64,000 bases of DNA from Anaerolineae bacterium. Lineage in GTDB: Bacteria; Chloroflexota; Anaerolineae; 4572-78; J111. The stretch covers positions 62,001-126,000 of the forward strand of contig JAKLJP010000006.1 of the NCBI GenBank assembly GCA_023151115.1. The letters are read 5' to 3'. Positions 16,449 to 25,829 of this stretch are shown one piece after another. Each line of letters begins with the position of its first letter. Position 1 is the first letter of the stretch. Position numbers and translations under genes: made by a program. Under the pieces are notes generated by a model, which had not been told where the DNA came from, did not search any database, and saw nothing but the letters and a program-made list of their open reading frames with translations.

Positions 16449-18221
16449 GTGAGTCAGGCAAATGGACAGTATGTTCAAACCCGCTGGAGGTTAACCGATA
16501 TTATTCCCGCCGCCGCAGGGCCGGCGGTAGAGCAATTGGTGACAGAATTAGAGACCGTCACCCAGGAAATCGAGGCTTTCCGCCCGCTGCTTTCGCCGGA
16601 GATGAGCGGCCAAGATTTTAGCCGGGCCATCCAAGCAATAGAGCGATTTGCCCAGATAGCCCACCGGCTGGGCAGCTACGGCCCGCTGTGGTTCTCCGAA
16701 GACACTCAAAACCAGGCCGCCCTGGCTTTTATGGGCCGCATGGAACAACTGCTGACCGAAGCCCAAAATCGCACCCTCTTTTTTAGCCTGTGGTGGAAGG
16801 CCCTACCGAATGAAGCGGCCGATCGCCTGTTAGCCTATGCTGGCGACGCCCGTTACAACCTGGAGCAGGACCGTCTGTTCAAAGACCACACTCTGGCCGA
16901 GTCCGAAGAGCAGATTATCAACCTCAAAGACATCAACGGCATCAGCGCCATGGTTACGCTGTACGACATGATTACCAGCAAATTTACCTTTGAGTTAGAG
17001 GTTGAGGGTGAGAAAAAAACGCTGACCCGCGACCAACTGATGACCTATGTCCGCAACCCCTCGCCGGAGATGCGGGCGGCCGCTTACCAAGAGCAGTTTC
17101 GGGTGTATGGCCGGGAGGCCACGGTGCTGGCCCAGATTTACACCCACCGGGTGCGAGATTGGGCCAGCGAGAATCTCAAATTGCGCCGCTTTGCTTCTCC
17201 CATTGCCGTGCGCAATTTAGGCAATGACGTACCCGATGCGGTCGTCAACACCCTGTTGGATGTCTGCGCCGAACAGGCCCCCGTTTTTCACCGCTATTTC
17301 AAGCTGAAAGCAGGTTGGCTGGGCCTGCCGAAGTTACGCCGCTATGATCTGTACGCTCCGCTCAGCCAAGAGTCAACCAAAAAGATTGACTATGGCGACG
17401 CGGTGACAATGGTTCTGGACAGCTTTAACGAGTTTTCGCCCGTGGTGGCTCAAGAGGCCCGGCGTGTTTTTGCCGAAGGCCACATTGACAGCGAAATTCG
17501 GCCCGGCAAGCGCGGCGGCGCTTTTTGCGCCAGCATCCTGCCGGCGCTGACCCCGTGGGTGCTGCTGAACTACACCGGCGAGCCGCGCCAGGTAGCCACC
17601 CTGGCCCACGAGTTGGGCCACGCCATCCACGCCATGCTGGCCGCTGAACACTCCGTCCTCACCTTTCATTCGGCCCTGCCGCTGGCCGAAACGGCCTCAG
17701 TTTTTTCAGAAATGCTGCTAACCGACCGGCTGCTGGCCGAGGAAAAAGACCCCCATGTTCGCCGCGATTTGCTGGCCGATGCGGTGGACGATGCTTATGC
17801 AACGGTGCTGCGCCAGGCTTATTTTGTGCTGTTCGAGCGGGATGCTCACCGGTTGGTAGCCGAAGGTAAAACAATGGATGAATTGAACCAACACTACCTG
17901 GGCCAACTTCAGCAGCAGTTTGGGGATGCCGTCGAGGTCAGCGAAGATTTCCAGGCGGAATGGATTTGTATTCCGCACATCTACCATACCCCGTTTTATT
18001 GCTACGCTTACAGCTTCGGCCAGTTGCTAGCCTTGTCGCTGTACCAGCAGTACAAAGAGCAGGGCCAGAGTTTTACCCCCAAGCTGCTCAAAATTCTATC
18101 TTACGGCGGCGCGGCCAGCCCCCACCACATTCTGAGCGAGGCCGGGATTGATATGGCCGATCCCAATTTCTGGCGCAGCGGCTTTAAAGTAATTGAAGGC
18201 ATGATTGACGAGTTGAGCTAA
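16449..18221 (+). CDS. M3 family oligoendopeptidase (PepF-like)
   Basis: 590 residues, start GTG 16449 with GAAGGAG upstream. A zinc metallopeptidase: HELGH at 387-391 (His387, Glu388, His391) with the downstream Glu in AETASVFSEM as third ligand. The C-terminal HTPFYCYAYSFGQ is typical of substrate-binding residues in PepF. Cytoplasmic turnover of short peptides. The ribosome site lies within the ancestral 3' end of the HAD gene. The stop shares a base with the U32 gene start, so the two peptidase genes are coupled. Confidence 0.93.
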   Translation: MSQANGQYVQTRWRLTDIIPAAAGPAVEQLVTELETVTQEIEAFRPLLSPEMSGQDFSRAIQAIERFAQIAHRLGSYGPLWFSEDTQNQAALAFMGRMEQLLTEAQNRTLFFSLWWKALPNEAADRLLAYAGDARYNLEQDRLFKDHTLAESEEQIINLKDINGISAMVTLYDMITSKFTFELEVEGEKKTLTRDQLMTYVRNPSPEMRAAAYQEQFRVYGREATVLAQIYTHRVRDWASENLKLRRFASPIAVRNLGNDVPDAVVNTLLDVCAEQAPVFHRYFKLKAGWLGLPKLRRYDLYAPLSQESTKKIDYGDAVTMVLDSFNEFSPVVAQEARRVFAEGHIDSEIRPGKRGGAFCASILPALTPWVLLNYTGEPRQVATLAHELGHAIHAMLAAEHSVLTFHSALPLAETASVFSEMLLTDRLLAEEKDPHVRRDLLADAVDDAYATVLRQAYFVLFERDAHRLVAEGKTMDELNQHYLGQLQQQFGDAVEVSEDFQAEWICIPHIYHTPFYCYAYSFGQLLALSLYQQYKEQGQSFTPKLLKILSYGGAASPHHILSEAGIDMADPNFWRSGFKVIEGMIDELS

Positions 18222-20761
18222 TGCCCAAACCCGAAATTATGAGTCCCGCCGGCTACTGGCCGCAGTTGCAGGCTGCCATCGAAGCGGGGGCCGATGCGGT
18301 TTACTTTGGTCTCAAGCACTTTACGGCGCGGGCCAAAGTCGGCTTCTCCCTGGCCGAACTGCCGGAGGTGATGCGCACCCTGCATACGCGGGGGGTGAAG
18401 GGCTACGTTACCTTCAACACCCTGGTCTTTGACGACGAATTGGCCGAAGCTGCCCAAAACCTGGCCGCCATTGCCGAGGCGGGCGCGGATGCTATCATCG
18501 TCCAGGATGTGGGGATTGCGCAACTGGCCCGGCAGATTGCGCCCAGTTTGGAAATTCACGGCAGCACCCAGATGAGCATCACCAGCGCCGAAGGCATTCA
18601 CCTGGCCCGGCAGTGGGGGGTCAGCCGGGTAGTGCTGGCGCGGGAATTGTCGCTGGAGGAAATCCGCCAGATTCGCCGCCAGACCGACTGCGAGTTGGAG
18701 ATGTTTGTGCATGGGGCGCTGTGCGTCTCCTACTCCGGCCAATGTTTTTCGTCGGAAGCGTGGGGCGGACGCAGCGCCAATCGCGGCCAATGCGCCCAGG
18801 CCTGCCGCCTGCCGTATGAACTGCTGGTGGATGAGCGGGTCAAGCCGTTGGGCGACGCCCGTTACCTGCTTTCGCCGGGCGACCTGTATACCCTGCCCCA
18901 GATACCCCAGATTGTGCAGTTGGGCGTCTCGGCCCTCAAAATCGAAGGGCGCTACAAAGATGCCAATTACGTGGCTCTGACCACTGCCGCCTATCGCAAA
19001 GCCGTGGACGAAGCCTGCGCGGGCCGGCCCCTCAGCCTCAGCCGAGGCGAAGAACTTCAACTCGAACAGGTCTATTCGCGGGGACTCGGCCCCCACTTTA
19101 TCAACGGGACCAACCACCAGGCGGTAGTGCAGGGCCGCTCGCCGCGTCATCGCGGGGTGTTGATGGGCCGGGTAGTGAAGGTGCTGCCCGATAGGGTGCG
19201 GGTCGCCTGCAACCCGGATACAACGGCGGTAGCCCCGCTCAAAGCGGGCGATGGCCTGGTGTTCGATGCCGCCAGTTGGCGCAGCCCGGAGGAAGCCGAG
19301 GAAGGCGGCCGCGTCTATCAGGTTACGCCGCGGGGCAGGGACGAGGTGGAACTCTCTTTTGGGAACGGCGCGGTCAATTTTAGCCGGATTCGACCCGGCG
19401 ATTGGGTCTGGCGCAGCCACGACCCCGACCTGGAACGGATGGCCCGCCCGTTGACTCAGGCCGCCGGGCCGGTTCATAAACAGGCCGTGTGCGTCCGGGC
19501 GACTGCCCACGAGGGCGAGCCGCTGACCCTGGTATGGTCACTGGCGGCGCAGCCGCAGGTCCAGGTGACGGTCCAATCGGCTGAACCGTTGGGACCGGCC
19601 CAGAACCGCGCCCTGACGCTTGAGTTTTTGCGCGAGCAGTTGGGCCGCCTGGGGAACACGGCCTATGAATTGGCGGAGGTCGAAGTGGACATGACCGGCC
19701 AGCCCTTTGCGCCCAGTTCGCTGTTGAACCATCTGCGCCGCCAGGCCGTCGAAGGGTTGGCTGAAATACAGAGCCGACCCCGGCATATCATCATAAATGA
19801 CCCGTTGCTGGTATTAGAGACAGCTCAAAAAACCTCACAGGTCTTTAAGACCTGTGAGGTTTCCCCTGCTCCACAGTTGCATCTGCTGGTGCGCACCCCG
19901 GAGCAGTTGGAGGCAGCCCTGTCGGTGCGGCCGGCCAGCATCACCCTGGATTATCTGGGCCTGTATGGCTTGCGCCCGGCGGTGGAGCAGGTGCAGGCCA
20001 GCGGCATCACCGCCCGTGTGGCCAGCCCGCGCATTTTGAAGCCCAACGAGCAGCGGATTATCGTCTTTTTGCTCAAGTTGGAGTGCCAGCTTGTGGTCCG
20101 GTCGAGTGGGCTGCTTGATGCGTTGCAAGGCCAGCCGCATCCGCCGCTCATTGGCGATTTTAGCCTGAACGCGGCCAATGTATTGTCAGCCGGGGCATTA
20201 TTGCGGCTCGGACTGATGCGCTTGACCCCAACCCACGACCTTAACGCGGCCCAGGTGGCCGGTTTGGCCCAGGGTATCGGCGGCGACAAGCTGGAGGTGG
20301 TGGCATACCATCACCTACCGGTTTTCCACACCGAGCACTGCGTCTTCTGCCGTTTTCTCTCTCAAGGAACCAGCTACAAAGATTGCGGCCAGCCGTGCGA
20401 GCAGCATCGGGTGGCCCTGCGTGATGGGAATGGCCGCGCCCACCCGGTCATGGCCGATGTCGGCTGCCGTAATACCGTCTTTGGAGCCGAAGCCCAGGAA
20501 GCCAGCCGGCATCTGGACGAGTGGCGGGCCGCCGGTGTGCAGCATTTCCGGTTGGAATTTGCCCATGAAACGGCGGCGCAAGTAACCCGCATCAGCCGCG
20601 CCTTTGAGCAGGCTTTGAGCGGTAAAATGCCGGCACACGAGTTAACCCGCCAACTTCCCCGCCTCGCGCCTCAAGGCGCCACCGAAGGAAGTTTGTTTGT
20701 GCCGGTAAATGTTAATTTTTCCGCACCCATGCGTCTCCTTTCTTCTCATATTTCTTCTTAA
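18221..20761 (+). CDS. U32 family peptidase / RlhA-like RNA hydroxylase with DUF3656
   Basis: 846 residues. The N-terminal U32 TIM-barrel-like domain carries the signature FVHGALCVSYSGQC, followed by the Cys pair in GQCAQACRL. The C-terminal half contains the DUF3656 region and a second set of Cys near CVFCRFLS and DCGQPCEQH. E. coli homologues of this length (RlhA/YdcP) hydroxylate C2501 of 23S rRNA together with prephenate; others are annotated as collagenase-like peptidases. Around residues 535-545 the reading frame passes through a perfect DNA palindrome (19830-19862), giving KTSQVFKTCEV, probably an inserted segment in a linker. Confidence 0.9.
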   Translation: MPKPEIMSPAGYWPQLQAAIEAGADAVYFGLKHFTARAKVGFSLAELPEVMRTLHTRGVKGYVTFNTLVFDDELAEAAQNLAAIAEAGADAIIVQDVGIAQLARQIAPSLEIHGSTQMSITSAEGIHLARQWGVSRVVLARELSLEEIRQIRRQTDCELEMFVHGALCVSYSGQCFSSEAWGGRSANRGQCAQACRLPYELLVDERVKPLGDARYLLSPGDLYTLPQIPQIVQLGVSALKIEGRYKDANYVALTTAAYRKAVDEACAGRPLSLSRGEELQLEQVYSRGLGPHFINGTNHQAVVQGRSPRHRGVLMGRVVKVLPDRVRVACNPDTTAVAPLKAGDGLVFDAASWRSPEEAEEGGRVYQVTPRGRDEVELSFGNGAVNFSRIRPGDWVWRSHDPDLERMARPLTQAAGPVHKQAVCVRATAHEGEPLTLVWSLAAQPQVQVTVQSAEPLGPAQNRALTLEFLREQLGRLGNTAYELAEVEVDMTGQPFAPSSLLNHLRRQAVEGLAEIQSRPRHIIINDPLLVLETAQKTSQVFKTCEVSPAPQLHLLVRTPEQLEAALSVRPASITLDYLGLYGLRPAVEQVQASGITARVASPRILKPNEQRIIVFLLKLECQLVVRSSGLLDALQGQPHPPLIGDFSLNAANVLSAGALLRLGLMRLTPTHDLNAAQVAGLAQGIGGDKLEVVAYHHLPVFHTEHCVFCRFLSQGTSYKDCGQPCEQHRVALRDGNGRAHPVMADVGCRNTVFGAEAQEASRHLDEWRAAGVQHFRLEFAHETAAQVTRISRAFEQALSGKMPAHELTRQLPRLAPQGATEGSLFVPVNVNFSAPMRLLSSHISS
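19830..19862. repeat. palindrome inside the U32 gene
   Basis: AAACCTCACAGGTCTT and its exact reverse complement around a single base. It is read in frame without a stop. A related AGACCTGGCA/TGCCAGGTCT hairpin is at 58793-58831. Confidence 0.9.
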
Positions 20762-20938
20762 CGGCAGCCCAGGCGACCCGGTGCGCCGTTTCCTCGCGCG
20801 AGGCATCTTCCCGGCGTTCTTCGGGTTCATCATACTGCTCCCAGGCGCTGTTGAAAGCGGCCTGATATTTTCCTGGGCATGTTTGGGTAAATTATCCCGA
20901 ACCGAGTCGGGCAACTCACTAAGTTTTTGATAAGGCAT
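20712..20938 (-). pseudogene. chaB-family gene with single-base frameshift
   Basis: From ATG 20936-20938, with GAGGAGGAAAA before it, the frame reads MPYQKLSELPDSVRDNLPK, the ChaB start, through HAQE. It then slips: in the next frame the protein continues AAFNSAWEQYDEPEE and ends DAWVRKN at 20712. Adding one base (GAAATATATCAG for GAAAATATCAG) restores a 75-residue ChaB protein. ChaB is a small family of unclear role, often with transporters or stress genes. Either a real pseudogene or an assembly error; the 3' end overlaps the U32 gene end on the other strand. Confidence 0.85.
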
Positions 20939-20964
20939 TTTTCCTCCTCGAAAATAATTTGTTT

Positions 20965-21016
20965 GTAGTAGCGACTTCAGTCGTTGATAACTTGGGACGA
21001 CTAAAGTCATCACTAC
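20965..21016. repeat. imperfect palindrome GTAGTAGCGACTTCAGTCGT
   Basis: The left arm GTAGTAGCGACTTCAGTCGT pairs with the right arm ACGACTAAAGTCATCACTAC around about 12 bases. It lies upstream of the chaB-like gene. Confidence 0.8.
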
Positions 21017-21046
21017 GAAGAATTTTCATCGCTGGTGGCATACCCC

Positions 21047-21148
21047 AGTCTCAGTAGATCACAGATTTTAGCTCAGAGGGGGTCTACGACCCCCAGACGC
21101 CGATCGCAGACCGGCTTGGAGCGGAACAAATTGTGATCTACTGAGACT
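21047..21148. repeat. 102-bp MITE-like element, AGTAGATCACA ends
   Basis: Perfect 17-bp terminal inverted repeats AGTCTCAGTAGATCACA and TGTGATCTACTGAGACT, each followed inward by an ATTT/AAAT step. The core has a GGGGGTC/GACCCCC hairpin. No open frame. It is the best-preserved member of the family seen at 6983, 10138, 16334 and 53868. Confidence 0.88.
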
Positions 21149-21174
21149 ACTGAATATTCCTTCCTCAACGGCAA

Positions 21175-21914
21175 CTACCCCGATTGCGAGAGTGCTTCCT
21201 CAAGAGCTTGTCCGTTGATAAAAATCATGACGGTGTTAACCGTAGAAAATTGAAGGGCAATAGCCTCAAGCTGAGCTTTGAAGCGAGGCACATCACACGC
21301 CCCGTTTAAGGTATACTGGCCAAACAGATGAATGGTCGCGTGGCCGTTGTAGATGGTAAGACTACCGGCGGCGCTGTCGGAGGGGGCGGCTGGGCGGCAG
21401 GCAGGATAAAAGAGGTCGTGACCCCGTTAACGATAACCGAATAGTCGCCCGGTGGCAGGCCGGTCGTATCCAGGGGGATAACATGCTCATAAGGCACAAG
21501 CGCCTGGGCGCAGGCGACATTGAGCGGCCAGCGGGTGGTCAAGCGGCCTTGAAAGGTGTTGCCGGTCCGGTTGACTTGAGCCTGCTCAATCGTGGTACAG
21601 TTATTGGGCAAGCTGCCCCTGGTTACCGCTTGCATCTGGATGGGAAATGACTCCAAAAGATGGATTTCCAGATTTTCGACCATCGCCTCGCCATAACCAT
21701 ATTCCTCTGCCGGAGGGTTGGCCGCTGGCGGCTGAGTCGGGGTGGGGGGCGTGAACTCTGCCGGTTGAGTGGGCGGCGGGGTGGTAGTAACCGCCGGCTG
21801 AGCCAGGAAGGTCGCTTGAATGGGTTCAGGCAAGACCTCAGAGAGCGATGTGGTACACCCGGCGTTGAAGAATAGGATAAATGATATTATTGAGAGAGTC
21901 AGTAGCTTTTTCAT
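21175..21914 (-). pseudogene. secreted lipoprotein with GerMN-like domain, frameshifted
   Basis: Starts MKKLLTLSIISFILFFNAGC with a lipobox Cys at 19, then a Pro-Thr linker and a beta-rich domain (about residues 75-170, SLPNNCTTIEQ to VPYEHVIPLDTTGL). The frame as given stops at 21306. One base added to a run of five C on the minus strand near 21389 lets the protein continue GSLTIYNGHATIHLFG, LNGACDVPRFKAQLEAI and VNTVMIFINGQAL to a stop at 21175-21177. That tail resembles a GerMN domain (sporulation/germination-like module common in lipoproteins). Intact length would be about 246 residues. Homopolymer error or true decay. Confidence 0.8.
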
Positions 21915-22013
21915 AGCTTGGCTTGATCCTGTTGTTGATTTTATCCAGAACTCCCATCCTTACCCTATCATCAATTGCGCTCCTTTGCCACACCCAATGG
22001 GGCAATTTTAAAT

Positions 22014-22044
22014 AAAAAAAGAGCTATCTTTCGATAGCCCTTTT
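22014..22044 (-). terminator. Rho-independent terminator of the oxidase operon
   Basis: On the minus strand GGGCTATC, loop GAAA, GATAGCTC, then seven T. It lies 20 bases after the last oxidase gene. Confidence 0.88.
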
Positions 22045-22063
22045 GGAGATTACTGCCGCTTGC

Positions 22064-22396
22064 TCATTGCCCCAGCGGGTCATAAAGGTTGCCCAGCGTG
22101 GGTGCAATGTTAGAAAAGTCGCCCCTAGTCACATAATCCGATACGGTAAAAGCAACCAGAATAATCACAAACAGAAATCCCACTACGGCAAAAATCTGGA
22201 TGAGGCGGCTGTTGTAGCGCAGGTGCATAAAGAAAAGCATAATCAGGGTGGTTTTGGCAATGGCAATCACCATAGCGACGACATTGCTAAAAATACCCAG
22301 GTCCACAAAGGCTACAGCCACCGTCGCTGCCATTAAAACCATCAGGGCAATAAACACGCCCAGGTAAACTTTTATCGGGACTATGTGATGTGTCAT
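22064..22396 (-). CDS. ctaF: cytochrome c oxidase subunit IV
   Basis: A 110-residue protein with three membrane helices, the CyoD/CoxD type subunit IV of prokaryotic heme-copper oxidases (KTTLIMLFFMHLRYN is the conserved third-helix start). Structural subunit in the cytoplasmic membrane. Its start overlaps the subunit III stop, and it ends the operon just before a terminator. Confidence 0.88.
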   Translation of the reverse strand: MTHHIVPIKVYLGVFIALMVLMAATVAVAFVDLGIFSNVVAMVIAIAKTTLIMLFFMHLRYNSRLIQIFAVVGFLFVIILVAFTVSDYVTRGDFSNIAPTLGNLYDPLGQ

Positions 22397-23046
22397 TAGT
22401 GCCGTCCAATCAAATAAAGTAAGGGAAAAAGAAAGACCCAGACAATATCTACAAAGTGCCAGTACAGGCCCAGCATTTCGACCGGAACGTAATTTTCGGG
22501 AGGGAAAGCGCCCCGCCAGATGCGGACCATGAAATAAATAATGACCCCTGCGCCGATAATCATGTGCAGCGCATGAAAACCAGTCATCACAAAATATAAA
22601 ACAAAGAAGAGCTGGGCAAAGTGGGGATTGGCTTCACCCTCATAGATAAAACCGCTGCCGGGGATTAAATGTTCTTCATATTTATGAAAATATTCGAAGC
22701 CTTTGATGCCCAAAAAGGTTGAACCCAAAACCAGGGTTACAAAAAGCAAGGCCACAGCAGCTTTACGCTGGCCCAACTGAACACTCCTGACCGCCAGGGC
22801 CATGCTCAAACTGCTGCACAGTAGCACCACTGTATTGGTCGTACCCAGATAAATATCCAGGTGATGGCTGGCTTCGGCAAATTCCTGGTAATAAGCGGCC
22901 CGGTAGATGATGTAGAGCAAAAAGAGGCCGCTGAAAAACATCACTTCCGTGACCAGAAAGACCCACATGCCCAGGGTATTGGATTCGATTTGCTGGTCCA
23001 TATCGGTAAAGTGATGGGCCAGGCTTGAAGCGTGACTATCGCTCAA
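22396..23046 (-). CDS. ctaE: cytochrome c oxidase subunit III
   Basis: 216 residues with start taken at TTG 23046, because AAAGGAGAACCACC sits just before it; the frame is open to 23073 but that would place the ribosome site inside the gene. Five membrane helices as in short bacterial CtaE. GMWVFLVTEVMFFSGLF and GFHALHMIIG, and the C-terminal YWHFVDIVWVFLFPLLYL, are subunit III hallmarks. Non-catalytic, supports proton uptake in subunit I. Confidence 0.9.
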   Translation of the reverse strand: MSDSHASSLAHHFTDMDQQIESNTLGMWVFLVTEVMFFSGLFLLYIIYRAAYYQEFAEASHHLDIYLGTTNTVVLLCSSLSMALAVRSVQLGQRKAAVALLFVTLVLGSTFLGIKGFEYFHKYEEHLIPGSGFIYEGEANPHFAQLFFVLYFVMTGFHALHMIIGAGVIIYFMVRIWRGAFPPENYVPVEMLGLYWHFVDIVWVFLFPLLYLIGRH

Positions 23047-23113
23047 AGGTGGTTCTCCTTTCCTTACCCCCACCCTGCTCCCTCCCCCTAAAAGGGGGGG
23101 GCAGGCAGGGGGG

Positions 23114-24823
23114 TCATTTGGCTGCCGGCGCGCCCGCCCTGGCCGAGTCTAAATCGGTGTCTTTTAGCTGCTGCTGGGTAGCGGGCGGTTCGGCTTGATA
23201 TTCATAGGCTTCCCAGGTGACAACCGGTACTTCCTCAAAATTATGAGTAGGCGGGGGCGAAGGCGTGGTCCATTCGAGGCCGATTGCGCCCCACGGATTA
23301 GGCCCGGCCACGGCCCCGTAGCGCAGCGACCAGATAAAATAAATCAACGGCAGCAGGTAGCCTACCGCCAGCACCGAAGCCCCTGCCGTTGACATGACGT
23401 TGAGCACCTGGAACTCTTCAGGGTAGACATGGTAGCGGCGAGGCATGCCCAGGTAGCCGACCAAAAATTGGGGAAAGAAAGTCAGGTTAAAACCGGCAAA
23501 AATCAACCCGGCCGAAAGGCGGCCCCACCATTCCGGGTATAATCGGCCCGTAATCTTGGGCCACCAGAAATGGAGCGCGCCCAGGTAGCCCATCACCGCC
23601 CCGCCGACCATAATGTAATGAAAATGGGCTACCACAAAGTAAGTATCGTGAACGTGTACGTCAATGGCCAGGGCCGACAAATAGAGGCCGGTCAAACCAC
23701 CAATGGTGAACAAACCAATAAAGCCCAGGGCATAGAGCATCGGCGTGTCGTAAGAGATTTGGCCTTTGTAGAGCGTCGCCGTCCAGTTGAAAACCTTGAT
23801 GGCCGACGGAATAGCCACCAGATAGCTGAGAACCGAAAAGATCATGCCGGCGTAAACCGACTGGCCGCTGACAAACATATGATGGCCCCAGACCAAAAAG
23901 CCAATCACGGCAATCGCCAGGCTAGAAAAAGCAATAAAATTGTAACCAAAAATACGTTTGCGTGAAAAACAGGTGATCAACTCACTGATAACGCCCATAC
24001 TCGGCAAAATCATAATGTAAACCGCCGGATGGGAGTAAAACCAGAAGAGATGTTGAAACAGGATAGGGTCGCCGCCCAGCGCCGGATCGAAAATACCAAT
24101 CCGAAACAGCCGCTCGATAGCCACCAGCAGCAGAGCGATGGCAACCACCGGCGTCCCCAAAATCATGATGATGCTGGTGGCATAATGCGCCCAGACAAAC
24201 AGAGGCAGCCGAAACCATGTCAACCCCGGAGCGCGCATCTTGTGAATGGTCACGATAAAATTAATCCCGGTGAAGATAGAGGAGAAACCGGAGAAAAACG
24301 CGCCGACAGCAGCAAAAATCACATAGCTGTTGGAATAGGTGCTGCTGTAGGGCGTGTAAAACGTCCAGCCGGTATCTACCCCACCCAGGGCCAGCACCGC
24401 TACCGTGAAAAGGCCGCCGATACTGTAGACATACCAACTGGCCAGATTCAGGCGGGGAAAAGCCAGGTCTTTGGCCCCAATCATCAGCGGGATCAAAAAA
24501 TTGCCCATTGTCGCCGGGATGGATGGCACCAGGAAGAAAAAAATCATAATGAAGCCGTGCATGGTGAAGACACGGTTGTACATATCGCCGGTCATCACAT
24601 CGGCGCGGGGGGTCATCAACTCCAGCCGAATGAGCATGGCGTAGATGCCGCCAAGCACAAAAAACAACGAAATCGAAACCAGGTAAAGCAGGCCGATGCG
24701 TTTGTGATCGGTGGTTAACAGCCAGGATTTGGCGCTGTAATTAACATTTAGGTAATGCTCGTGCGAGGTGACTAACCCCTTCTGGCGGGGAGCGCCCTTT
24801 TCAACTTGCGTCGTACCAACCAT
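23114..24823 (-). CDS. ctaD: cytochrome c oxidase subunit I (A2-type)
   Basis: 569 residues, twelve membrane helices. Ligands visible: His89 (heme a), His265 with the cross-linking Tyr269, His314 and His315 (CuB), His400 (heme a3) and His402 (heme a). The helix VI motif is YSHPAVY, not GHPEVY, so the D-channel glutamate is replaced by the Tyr-Ser pair that marks A2-type oxidases. Catalyses four-electron reduction of oxygen with proton pumping. Overlaps the subunit II stop by one base. Confidence 0.96.
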   Translation of the reverse strand: MVGTTQVEKGAPRQKGLVTSHEHYLNVNYSAKSWLLTTDHKRIGLLYLVSISLFFVLGGIYAMLIRLELMTPRADVMTGDMYNRVFTMHGFIMIFFFLVPSIPATMGNFLIPLMIGAKDLAFPRLNLASWYVYSIGGLFTVAVLALGGVDTGWTFYTPYSSTYSNSYVIFAAVGAFFSGFSSIFTGINFIVTIHKMRAPGLTWFRLPLFVWAHYATSIIMILGTPVVAIALLLVAIERLFRIGIFDPALGGDPILFQHLFWFYSHPAVYIMILPSMGVISELITCFSRKRIFGYNFIAFSSLAIAVIGFLVWGHHMFVSGQSVYAGMIFSVLSYLVAIPSAIKVFNWTATLYKGQISYDTPMLYALGFIGLFTIGGLTGLYLSALAIDVHVHDTYFVVAHFHYIMVGGAVMGYLGALHFWWPKITGRLYPEWWGRLSAGLIFAGFNLTFFPQFLVGYLGMPRRYHVYPEEFQVLNVMSTAGASVLAVGYLLPLIYFIWSLRYGAVAGPNPWGAIGLEWTTPSPPPTHNFEEVPVVTWEAYEYQAEPPATQQQLKDTDLDSARAGAPAAK

Positions 24824-25764
24824 TATTGTTCGCCTCCATCGGGCTGTAACGATTTCAAATAAGCCACAATTTGCTGCAAACCTTCATCACTAATCTGGCC
24901 TTGATAAGTGGGCATGATTGAGGGATAACCGGCCACAATCTTGGCCCGCGGGTTTACAATTGACTCGCGCAAATATTCCTCATCCGCTGTAACCGTTTGA
25001 CCGCCTTCTAATTCCACTTCCTGCCCAAAGACGCCCACCAGTGAAGGACCGCGCCCCTGCGCGTCGGCCTGGTGGCAGGTGATGCAGCCAAGTTGTTGAA
25101 ACTGGGCTGCGCCGGCCTCGGCCAAAGGCACATTGCCGCTGTCGCCGGCCAACCACTGCTGGTACTCGGCTTCGGGCATCACAATCACGCTGCCGCCCAT
25201 CTCGGCGTGGTCAGTGCCGCAAAACTCGGCACAGAACAGGTGGTAAGTACCCGGCCGGGTGGCTTCAAACCAAATACTGGTGTAACGGCCCGGCAGCACA
25301 TCCTGTTTGACCCGGAAAGCAGGGATGTAAAAGCTGTGAATAACATCCTGCGAGGTCATAATCAAGCGAACTGCCCGGTTGACCGGCACGTGCAACTGGT
25401 TGATTTCAGCCTGCCCTTCAGGGTGCTGAGCCTTCCACATCCACTGTTTGCCGACAATATAGATTTCAAGGGCATCAACCGGCGGGCGGTACAAATTGAA
25501 ATACGCCATCGCCTGAATGATAAACACGGTCAGGGCCAACAGCAGCGGGACAAAAGACCAGAAAAACTCCAGCTTGCTGCTCTCAAAAACCAGGCCGGAA
25601 CGATCTGCGGTTGTGCCGCGCCGGTACTTTATCGCAAAGAACAAAATGAAAAAGCAGACAAGCACGGCAAAAAATAGACTGAGACCTACCAGCAGAAAGT
25701 AAACACCATCTACCCCGCTGGCAATGGTTGAGGCTTGATCTGGAAATAATGGAAAATCCCACAT
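24823..25764 (-). CDS. ctaC: cytochrome c oxidase subunit II fused to cytochrome c
   Basis: 313 residues. Two N-terminal membrane helices (about 20-48 and 66-90) are followed by the cupredoxin domain with CuA ligands His143, Cys178, Cys182, His186 and Met189. The C-terminal cytochrome c has CITCH at 227-231 and axial Met in IMPTYQG (284). Fusion makes this a caa3-type oxidase that can take electrons directly from the membrane complex encoded upstream. The N-terminal Cys lipobox seen in some homologues is absent. Confidence 0.95.
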   Translation of the reverse strand: MWDFPLFPDQASTIASGVDGVYFLLVGLSLFFAVLVCFFILFFAIKYRRGTTADRSGLVFESSKLEFFWSFVPLLLALTVFIIQAMAYFNLYRPPVDALEIYIVGKQWMWKAQHPEGQAEINQLHVPVNRAVRLIMTSQDVIHSFYIPAFRVKQDVLPGRYTSIWFEATRPGTYHLFCAEFCGTDHAEMGGSVIVMPEAEYQQWLAGDSGNVPLAEAGAAQFQQLGCITCHQADAQGRGPSLVGVFGQEVELEGGQTVTADEEYLRESIVNPRAKIVAGYPSIMPTYQGQISDEGLQQIVAYLKSLQPDGGEQ

Positions 25765-25829
25765 AATTTTTCTCTAACTCGTTCCTAAAAGTATCATCCG
25801 CAGATTTTTAATTTTTGGCTCTGCGAAAT

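Noticed and set aside
18218..19510. Open frame of 430 codons opposite the U32 gene
   Set aside because: Shadow of a strongly conserved U32 gene; no recognisable product.
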